DNA from: Escarpia spicata
Taxonomy: Eukaryota > Annelida > Polychaeta > Sabellida > Siboglinidae
Direction: 5' to 3'
DNA: 64,000 nt
NCBI GenBank assembly: GCA_963995525.1
Contig: OZ023211.1
Coordinates: 62,001-126,000, forward strand
The translations under genes were made by a program, and so were the position numbers. The stretch's first letter is position 1. Every line of letters begins with the position of its first letter. Shown piece after piece: positions 56,593-64,000 of the stretch. The notes under the pieces are model-generated. The model saw only the letters and a list, made by a program, of their open reading frames with translations. It did no database searches and was not told where the DNA came from.

Positions 56593-58140
56593 TTAGCATA
56601 TGTTTGCTAGAATTAGACGCTTGGTCCTTTGTTTGAACATATGAAGAGATGTACAATATTGTAAATAGTCATTTGTAATACTTGTATTCCAGATTTTAGA
56701 ACCAACGTAAGCCAAAGACAGTTGTCTGCAATTTGTCTTGTAGTATGGTATTTTATATGTTACTTCCTGCCTTGTATTATATTTATGTGTGGATATTTGC
56801 AGGACAAACACATTATGAAATATATCTGGCAACATGCCCCTATTATGCTTGAACATTAGAATACAGCATAAGTATTTATTTACGTCATAAATTTTCATTA
56901 TTTGATAATATGTAAATAAAGGCTGCGTATGATCAATAAATCGTACATGACTTATTACACGCAAAACTTTTTTTTGGAGTAAATGAATTTTAGCAAGGTG
57001 TATATTCGGGGCCCTTCCCCAGACGACATTACAGTAAGTGATATATGGGTATATAAACATGTAATACAGATTTTTAAATGATTTATTATCTAATTTGTTT
57101 GTCACCATTTTTATAATACCAATATTCTTAGACATTTTATTTGATATATATTTAATGTGTGAGCCATAAAGATAGTTTTTTTATTTCGGAGTTCAGAGCA
57201 TTTTCCATTTCATTTATGTTGTTGTCTTGTATAAAGATGCTCGTGTCATCAGCAAATATAATGGTAAACGTTGTGTCAGATAAAGTAGATAAATCATTTA
57301 TATAGATAAGAAAGAGTAAAGGTCCCAGAATTGAACCGTGCGGAACACCAGGGAAGATTGTGTTCCAAAAAATTTTACTCGTTGTTGTCTGTTACCTAAA
57401 AAGTTACGAATCCATTGGAGTATATTCCCTCTGATTCCATAATGTGTTAATTTTCTCAATAATATATTATGATTAACGGTATCAAAGGCTTTTGCTAAAT
57501 CCATAAATAATCCAATTACGTGATCTTTGGTATCGATTGCCTTACTAATGTTGTCAATCAGCAGTGAAATAGCCATATCAGTGGAATATCCTTTCCTAAA
57601 TCCAAATTGGGAGTTAGACAAGATGTTATGTTTCATTGTGCTCTTCATTAATCTATTGTACATTAATCTTTCAAACACCTTTGAAAATACAGGCAAGACA
57701 GAGATAAGCCTGTAATTATTAATTAATGATGTATCGCCATTTTTAAAAAGGGGAACTATATCAGCTATTTTAGTTGATCAGGAACATATCCTTGATTAAA
57801 TGATAAGTTTACAATGTAACTTAAAGGATCAAGTAGGTTGGAGAAGGCCTGCTTAATAATAATAGGTTTTATGCTTGATAATTCCCTTTATCCCATCTGG
57901 TGTGGCTGGCGACAGATACATTGAATTTTGATAGACTCCTTGGAGGTAATCATCAGGACTCTCTGATATGATTGGTATCTTATGAGCCGGTTCTGGACCT
58001 ATACTTGTAAAATATTCATTAAATTTATCAGCTATGCATTTTTGTTTTGTTAATTTACCGTCAATTAATAATTTATCACTAGATAAAAATACTTCCTTTC
58101 TTCCTATAATACTCTTTAAAACTATCCAAGTGTTTTGCAA
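56593..58140 (-). pseudogene. LINE reverse transcriptase and C-terminal domain
   Basis: Frames in order: KCIADKFNEYFTSIGPEPAH (58140-57853); VFSKVFERLMYNRLMKSTMK, SQFGFRKGYSTDMAISLLID, FMDLAKAFDTVNHNILLRKL and [15 protein letters not shown] (57696-57298); after a break, MSKNIGIIKMVTNKLDNKSF, IYPYITYCNVVWGRAPN and KIHLLQKKVLRVISHV (57135-56593). The YADD segment lies in the damaged gap 57300-57140 ([13 protein letters not shown] in another frame). Three or more frame breaks. Confidence 0.83.
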
Positions 58141-58452
58141 ATTACCCTTGTGCTGTTGAAGCTCCCGTCGTTAGTATTCTCTTTCTGCTGCAGTAATAAG
58201 ACAATTTAATTTATTTATATATCTTGTATAATTAGTTTCATTGAAGACGGTCGGTTTTTTCAAGTAGTACATATACAATTTGTGTTTAGTTCTAATGGAG
58301 TGTCTGAGTCCCGTAGTAATCCACGGTTTATGTTTTCTTGTCCTAATATTTGTCTTAGCTAACGGAAATGAATTATTGTATGCAATTAATATCTCATTAA
58401 TGAATATAGCATAACTTTCTCGGGGATCTCTGCATGCATAAACTTCATCCCA

Positions 58453-59213
58453 TCATATTTTATATATTTTCTCTTTGAATGTAGCAGTAGTCTGCGCATT
58501 ATATATTCTAGTCGCTATTGTCGTTTCCACCTTTGTGCTATTAGTCTGTTTAGTGAGCAAACAAATTGGTAAGTGGTCAGAAATATCTGTATATATTATT
58601 CCATGCAATTGATAATTTGCACCAATTAAATCATTGCTGTACATATTATCGATGACAGTGGCAGTTGTTTCTGTTATTCTAGTAGGCTTGCTGATAATGG
58701 GTATAAATGCCTGCTGGAACATTGCATCTATGTAATCTTGGGTTTCCGTGTGACTACCATAATTAAGTAGATTAATGTAAAGTCACCCATTATGTAACAC
58801 TGTTTATTATCAACCTTGAGAGTTTGTATAATATTGATAACATGTTCTGAGAAAGCAGTAATGTTTGTATTAGGTGGTCGATAGACAACACCTACAGTTG
58901 TTTTGTTATTGCATATCTTTGACTGAGTCTTGACTTCAATAAAAACGCATTCCAAATATTCAGTTATGATACTCATTTCTGGTAATTCAGTACACTCAAG
59001 GGATTTACGAACATATAAGAATATACCACCTCCCTTCTTGGAAGGCCTAGTCAAATGTATACTTTTGTACTCTGGCAATTCAAATAGATCAAGATTGTCA
59101 TTATGTAACCAGGTTTCACTTAGACCGATGACTGAGAACCTATTATCGATCAGTGACAAGAAATCACCCAATTTGCCAATGTTCTTTGGCAAGCTTCGGA
59201 TATTTAAATGCAT
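58453..59213 (-). pseudogene. LINE APE-type endonuclease
   Basis: HLNIRSLPKNIGKLGDFLSL, FSVIGLSETWLHNDNLDLFE (with the catalytic E-T), GGGIFLYVRKS, VVYRPPNTNITAF and YIMGDF are the standard endonuclease blocks. A frameshift near 58770 passes into TRITETTATVIDNMYSN and ISDHLPICLLTK, where the final D-H pair is kept. This enzyme nicks the target for primed reverse transcription. Confidence 0.83.
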
Positions 59214-59744
59214 AAGAGAGAACTCGTCATCAGATATATATTTTTATTATTTTTATAACTTCATATTATGTCATCCTCAAGATAATATTTAGTATTTACA
59301 AAGTTATCTGTTGTAAGTAAATTACAATCGGGATCTATATTCCGCATTGCAGCATTACCAGTTTCATAATCATTTATATCATCTAAGGTAGTATTCGGTA
59401 ATTGGCTCATAGGATTGAAATGCAGTATATACATACACATTCACACGGTACAAAATAATGCTTCTATAATTGCATGTAGCATTTACAAACAGTTTTATTT
59501 AAAAAAAACGTTGTGAGACATCTGTTAAGTTGCAGTAGGTTAGTTAATATACATGATATATACCGATAAAACATAGCAATAAAGTATATATAAGTAATCA
59601 AATAAGACACGAACCATATGTAGAATACGAAGGTGTCCATGAATGAGACCATGAATGGTACAGTCCCCATGTGAACAAGCACCATGCTAGGGCGATTAGA
59701 GATACAAAATATCCACCGTGTCTTGGGCCAATGTCCAACGCAAT

Positions 59745-60377
59745 TACAGTGCATTTAGTTCATCTTCCCGACTGACGGTTTTGATTGTTCCCTTTAGGTC
59801 CTTCGTGACAATCCTTCCGTCGTACGACCAACAGTCGAGAATCTTGTGCTGTTTCTTTAATGACCGACACAAGAACAGTAGTCTTGCTCTCTTCTGGGTG
59901 AGGTCTTCCGATATGAAGACACTTGATCGTTTAGTGCGTAGCCGTTTTCAAGCTTTAATGAAGTCAACCTTCGATTTATAGTCTTTGAACTGGACTATAA
60001 TTTGGCGCGAGTGGTTTCTGTTTGTAGCGGATGTTCTGGGCCCAATACTATGGGCTCTGTTAATGGCACGTCCATATCGTCAAACAAGTCAGTGATAATC
60101 TTATCAAGTTGTCTTTGTTTTCCTCTATGCCTGTGATGCGCACTGAGGACCGACGGCTGTACTGCTCCAGATTGTCAACAGCTTGTTCAAGTTGTTCGAT
60201 CCGTGCGTCCTTGGCTGTCAACTCCTTCTCTAGATCACTGAACCTTCTGTTTATTTTGTCAGCAACTATTGTAGCAATCCGGGTAGCAAGGGCCGCGATT
60301 ACGTCATCGTCACCTAGCGCTAGCTTTATTTGTTCTACAAGTTCATCGGTGGTCGAGGTCGGTATCTTCTTGCCCAT
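59745..60377 (-). pseudogene. LINE ORF1 protein (coiled coil, RNA-binding type)
   Basis: Starts MGKKIPTSTTDELVEQIKLA. A heptad-rich coiled coil follows (INRRFSDLEKELTAKDARIE) and then LEQYSRRSSVRITGIEE, the entry to the RNA-recognition-like part seen in many LINE ORF1 proteins. After a frame break near 60060 another frame continues with RTKRSSVFISEDLTQKRARL and DCWSYDGRIVTKDLKG down to a stop near 59745. The protein would bind the LINE RNA. An in-frame TGA lies near 59943. Confidence 0.7.
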
Positions 60378-60435
60378 TGTTGCTGTTGGTTGTATGTTAC
60401 GCAGTAGTTGGGTCTAATCACAGGCTTCAAGCAAA

Positions 60436-60475
60436 TATGCTAGAAAGAGTACAGAGGAGAGCGACTAAAATGATA
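60436..60475 (+). mobile_element. CR1 second copy, remainder after the nested LINE
   Basis: 40 bp matching 34077-34116 of the intact copy. ATAT is present on both sides of the nested LINE, a possible short target duplication. The CR1 then ends abruptly at a FEN-like transposon fragment. Confidence 0.85.
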
Positions 60476-61035
60476 CATGTGCCCTGTGTCTTTGATGGAG
60501 TGTGATATGACTTCATACTTCTCTGGTCGCAGCAAGAAAACGGCATAGAGGGTCTTTGAGCAGCACCATCAGCTACTTCAAAACCTGTGGAAAGGTGACA
60601 TGACGGAAGACATCGCGAAAGATGCAGAACAGTTTGTCTGCAGACTTTACAATGCTCAAGGTGTGGATACAGTCAATGAGATTCTGTCACAGTCCATTCA
60701 CATGCTCCCGAGTCCCTTCCACCAACAAGTGATGCGTTATCTTACCACCTGAAACGACCATATTGCCAGGCAGCAGTGTGGAGATAGGCCCATGTCAACT
60801 AACCAGATCTGCCCCCTCGCGAATGGAAAGAAGAGGAGGGTAAACTAGTGCCAACATTGATGTCATTGCCACCTGTACCCCAATCCTGTCTTGATATGAT
60901 CTCCTGTGGCTGCACTACTGGCAGCAGGAATTTATGCTGGGATGCATGGAATTTCGCATGCCCTGTTCGGCACAATGCAAATGCAAAGAAGCCAGTTACA
61001 GTTGTTGTAATGACTGATGCAAGTGATCAACTCCT
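60476..61035 (+). pseudogene. fragment of a second FEN-like transposon protein
   Basis: Reading across frames gives LMECDMTSYFSGRSKKTAYR near 60492-60560, the same position as LTGCDTVASYVGVGKVAALK in the element at 8679-11014. It is followed by HHQLLQNLWKGDMTEDIAKD, AEQFVCRLYNAQGVDTVNE and, further on, LMSLPPVPQSCLDMISCGCT with a cysteine-rich tail (CGCTTG...C...C). Frame breaks and a stop are present. It begins directly after the CR1 remnant, without visible terminal repeats, so it is a C-terminal fragment of a related but distinct family member. Confidence 0.6.
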
Positions 61036-61177
61036 CGGCTACCAGGACATCGTTGGAATGATAATAACGAAATTTATATTACAAATGTTACAAATGCTCA
61101 CTCTGTAGCACAACAATGTGTTAATTGTAGAATAGTCTCTTTGTTAGTCCACTAAGTGAAAGACACAATTCAGAAGA

Positions 61178-61240
61178 GAATATTGTTATTATTAGTAACA
61201 TTTGTATAGCGCCATATACCCGGGTTGAATGTATACTCTC
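61178..61240 (-). mobile_element. 3' end fragment of a minus-strand LINE
   Basis: ATTGTTATTATTAGTAACAT then TTGTATAGCGCCATATA matches the reversed 3' end (GGCGCTATAGAAGTTTGTCA + ATT repeats) of the LINE at 62575-63125. Confidence 0.5.
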
Positions 61241-61850
61241 CGTCGGATTGCATTAAACAAAACCGAAACGTTGTTTGCAATTTGAACACGTTATATTGAA
61301 ACGTTCAGATAGAAATCAATGAAAGGCCTATAGTAATTGCCGTATTTACAGAGTGTGATAAGACAGTGGCATAAAGCACGATGTTTCATTTGCACAGACT
61401 TTGCCTGGACTAGGTAGCCTGCTATACTTTTATTTCCAATTGTATTATATATGGACATTAACCACAATAGATCGACTTGCATAGAGTTCGCGCGTTTGAA
61501 ATACCGCGTGTCATGCTCGTTTCTTGCCATTTATGTATATTTACAATGTAAACCTAAACAATGTTTGCATAAAACAGGATCTCAGAACGAGATTCAGTTT
61601 AAAAAGCTTGGGAGGATAATGCATTAATCTGTTTGATAATTAATAGACGATCTCTGGAAGAAAATGTACTCTGTCTACAGCCATATACCCATTCATACCT
61701 GACCGAACTGAGGCAACAGGGAATAATCGAATTTGGTATAGAACAAGAACAAGATGTATATTTGACCCCATACTAAATTACATTGATGAAATGTCACCAT
61801 CTTGAAATCTGAGATGGTTACACACAAAAACAAAAAACAAAAACAAAAAA
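61241..61850. other. no gene seen
   Basis: No convincing frame or repeat apart from an A-rich run (ACAAAAACAAAA) near 61823-61852. Confidence 0.5.
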
Positions 61851-61854
61851 AAAG

Positions 61855-62300
61855 AATTTGAGATATGAGAAAAACAGTAACTGATTATGGAGGCCATTTT
61901 GAAATCCAAAATGGATGTTTTAAACTATAGCCAACATATTGATAACAACATTTGTGGCTTCGGAGAATGTTTGTAGGTGTGTGATGAAACGTAAATGTTA
62001 TAGGTGTACTGTTAGTTCAGATATGACACCAACTGTGATTGTACATAGTCGCCATTCTTCAATCCAAGATGGACGCCATAAACATTGATCAGAAAACTGA
62101 AAATTGTTCGAGCTTTGGAGCATGTTTCAGGTGATGTGTTGAACATAAAACTTATATGTGTCTTAGATATTCAATATTAATAATTGTGATTGGTCATGGT
62201 CACCATTTTAAAATCCAAGATGGCCGCCGTTGAACCCAATAAAAGTAGCGCTGACGTGTGAGGATGTTCTAAGGTGTGTGTTGAAGCACTTTTACCATGA
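61855..62300. repeat. degenerate 145-150-bp tandem repeat with AAGATGGCCGCC-type motifs
   Basis: Three units, each with GCCATTTTGAAATCCAAAATGG-like sequence (61890-61914, 62051-62077, 62203-62228) and a GAGCATGTTTCAGGTGATGTG-like block (61960-61985, 62118-62142, 62260-62285). The motif resembles the subterminal motif of the FEN-like transposon's inverted repeats. Confidence 0.6.
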
Positions 62301-62495
62301 TCATACCCTTGGAGTTCTATTTAAACTCGATAAACATACAATATATGTGCAGAAATGACCTCGGTGGCAGCCAATTTTAATTGCCCATTTGAAGGTCATA
62401 GAGTGAAGAGACAATGTGACAGATACCAAAATCGGATTCAGCACCCTCAAATTAATTAAAACGGTGGTCAGTCCATATAGATCAAAAACTGAAGA

Positions 62496-62585
62496 AATGT
62501 AGCAAAACGACAGATTTTGGTAGATAAGGGGTGAACAATAATGGACCAACCCAAACAATGTTCTGACTCCGATCAAAATGTTAAG
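62496..62585. repeat. 90-bp repeat, left copy flanking the LINE fragment
   Basis: ACGACAGATTTTGGTAGATA...ATAATGGACCAACCC...CTCCGATCAAAATGTTAA matches 63150-63243 with about 15% differences. Confidence 0.75.
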
Positions 62586-63125
62586 GCTAATAAAGAAGGA
62601 AGCAGAGTATTGTTTAGCACGTGTAGTACAAGAAGCACCTCGTTTCTCACCATCTCTGCCCCTACTTAGACAGTTGCATTGGCTTCCAGTTACATATCGA
62701 ATACAATTCAAATTAGCCACTATCACATATCGTATCCTTTCTACGCAACACCCATCCTATTTGTTTAGTCTCCTTCGTTTTTCCGATATCCCTAGGAATC
62801 TCAGATCATCTATTTCAAAACGACTTTTTGTTCCGAAACCCAAGCTTAATATCGGCAAACGTGCTTTTTCTGTAGCTGCACCAAAAATCTGGAATCAACT
62901 TCCTATCGCTTTAAAATCATTTGAGACTATAAATACCTTTCGTAAAAAAACTAAAGACTTTGAAATTGCATTCCCACCCTAACCTTCGGCGATTCCTTGC
63001 TCTAATGACGACTCTTGCTTGTCCCTGTTAACGATTTTGCCCAATGATTCTTGTATGTTGCGCCTCTGAGCTCAGATTCCTGGGGAGTTAGGCGCTATAG
63101 AAGTTTGTCATTATTATTATTATCC
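62578..63125 (+). mobile_element. LINE RT C-terminal tail and 3' end
   Basis: Frame 62578-62982: LLRQLHWLPVTYRIQFKLAT, PSYLFSLLRF, KRLFVPKPKLNIGKRAFSVA and PKIWNQLPIALKSFE, a standard LINE tail, followed by a 3' UTR ending GGAGTTAGGCGCTATAGAAG and (ATT)n at 63110-63124. The same family as 30000-31560. 5' truncated at about 62578. The frame is undamaged. Confidence 0.82.
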
Positions 63126-63149
63126 AATCGATAAATGTTGATAAATTAG

Positions 63150-63243
63150 AAATGTAGTAAAACGGCAGATTTTGTTTGACAAGGGGGTGAAAAATAATGG
63201 ACCCACCCAAAATAATTGCTGGCTCCGATCAAAAAGTTAAAGT
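63150..63243. repeat. 90-bp repeat, right copy flanking the LINE fragment
   Basis: ACGGCAGATTTTGTTTGACA...ATAATGGACCCACCC...CTCCGATCAAAAAGTTAA; diverged partner of 62496-62585, too different to be a fresh target duplication. Confidence 0.75.
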
Positions 63244-63570
63244 ACCAACCTAAGGAAGCTGTGGGAAACGTGTGGTACTTGTATCCGGTCTATCAGCATA
63301 TCCCAAATATATGTCGCTAAGGCAGAATAAACGGTAGTCTAACATAATTAATGCCCAAATTTGTTTTAAAGAAGCAGAAACAACTTTTTCGATTCAACAA
63401 TTCAACATTTACAAAAACCACCTTACTTAAACTTAAAACCTCAAATAGCCATTTAAAATCCCAAATTCCGTGGAAGGTCGTGATCCAACGAGGGCTTGAT
63501 GACACATCACGTTATTAACATATCCATCTAATTAGAAATCGGACCTGAGGCCTTCGAAAGCGCTGTCATG
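63244..63570. other. no gene seen
   Basis: Unique-looking sequence between the 90-bp repeat and the terminal satellite. Confidence 0.5.
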
Positions 63571-63573
63571 TAT

Positions 63574-64000
63574 ACAGCCTATTTCCTCCCGAAACACTTA
63601 CATTATAGCAACATCATTTGTCAATACAAATGTCATGTAAACAAACTATTTCCTCCCGAAACACGTACATTATAGCAACATCATTTGTCAATACAAATGT
63701 CATGTAAACAACCTATTTCCTCCCGAAACACTTACATTATAGCAACATAATTTGTCAATACAAATCTCATGTAAACAAACAATTTCCTCCCGAAACACTT
63801 ACATTATAGTAATATCATTTGTCAATACAAATGTCATGTAAACAGCCTATTTCCTCCCGAAACACTTACATTATAGCAACATCATTTGTCAATACAAATG
63901 TCATGTAAACAATCTATTTCTTCCCGAAACACTTACATTATAGCAACATAATTTGTCAATACAAATGTCATGTAAACAAACTATTTACTCCCGAAACACT
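63574..64000. repeat. 67-bp satellite, at least 6 copies, continuing past the window
   Basis: Unit ATTTCCTCCCGAAACACTTA + CATTATAGCAACATCATTTG + TCAATACAAATGTCATGTAA + ACAAACT. Each copy has the stem CATTTGT-CAAT-ACAAATG (7 bp, 4-nt loop). Copies differ by a few bases only. Confidence 0.95.

Larger units (their letters stand above)
55265..60435 (-). mobile_element. near-full-length two-ORF LINE nested in the CR1 copy
   Basis: Minus strand: ORF1 near 60377-59745, endonuclease 59213-58450, RT 58140-57298 with tail 57135-56593, then a 3' region with a minisatellite and an (ATT)n tail at 55265-55281. Total 5.17 kb. All ORFs have a few frameshifts or stops. Layout and RT suggest an L2/Crack/Jockey-group element; clade not proven. 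Confidence 0.85.

Noticed and set aside
63574..64000. CRISPR-like regular array
   Set aside because: Units are contiguous and without unique spacers; the context is an animal genome. The same applies to all other arrays in the window.

Overview
The window looks like a stretch of a repeat-rich animal nuclear genome, probably a marine invertebrate and possibly a lophotrochozoan. The reasons are CR1/Jockey-type and other non-LTR retrotransposons, a Ty3-type LTR retrotransposon, a Harbinger-type gene pair with introns, vertebrate-type TTAGGG telomere repeats, AATAAA signals and GT-AG introns, long GT/GCGT/TA microsatellites and many minisatellites. Only two loci look like host genes, both for small secreted cysteine-rich peptides. 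Almost every TE reading frame is broken. No rRNA, tRNA or CRISPR locus was recognised. The species cannot be named from the sequence.

Layout. 1-6.2 kb: decayed virus-like or Polinton-like DNA element with a family-B DNA polymerase (+), an unrecognised protein (-), a 78-residue acidic ORF (-) and an RPA-like single-strand DNA-binding protein (-) broken by a perfect-centre palindrome. Two of the minus-strand genes share a promoter layout (TATA box plus upstream 30-bp tandem repeats). 6.2-7.3 kb: array of CTCF-like motifs, AT-rich TTAATTAGTG-type repeats and an interstitial telomere tract. 7.4-12 kb: CR1-like LINE split by a 2.3-kb inverted-repeat transposon coding for a FEN1/PIN-like nuclease. 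12.1-17.9 kb: (AGT)n microsatellite split by a complete, decayed Ty3/gypsy copy, then a 36-bp minisatellite. 18-27 kb: simple repeats and three LINE fragments.

27.7-30 kb: first cysteine-rich peptide exon, an E-box palindrome minisatellite and a very long (GT)n tract. 30-37.5 kb: four LINE copies, including a CR1 with a 610-codon open frame nested in another LINE and a 74-bp array grown from RT coding sequence. 38.3-40.4 kb: 57-bp minisatellite. 41-43.5 kb: gypsy gag-protease remnant, then a second cysteine-rich gene with an 11-residue repeat. 45-48.6 kb: Harbinger pair (HARBI1-like transposase + and Myb/SANT-like protein -), convergent, both broken. 48.6-50.7 kb: LINE. 50.9-53.8 kb: inverted repeat, non-coding DNA and minisatellites. 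54-60.5 kb: CR1 interrupted by a near-complete two-ORF LINE with a 51-bp minisatellite in its 3' region. 60.5-64 kb: second FEN-like element fragment, motif-rich repeats, LINE tail and a 67-bp satellite running off the window.

The points most worth following are the inverted-repeat FEN-like transposon and its second fragment, the paired cysteine-rich peptide genes sharing a C-x3-C-x6-C-x3-C core, and the shared promoter layout and palindrome in the polymerase-bearing element.
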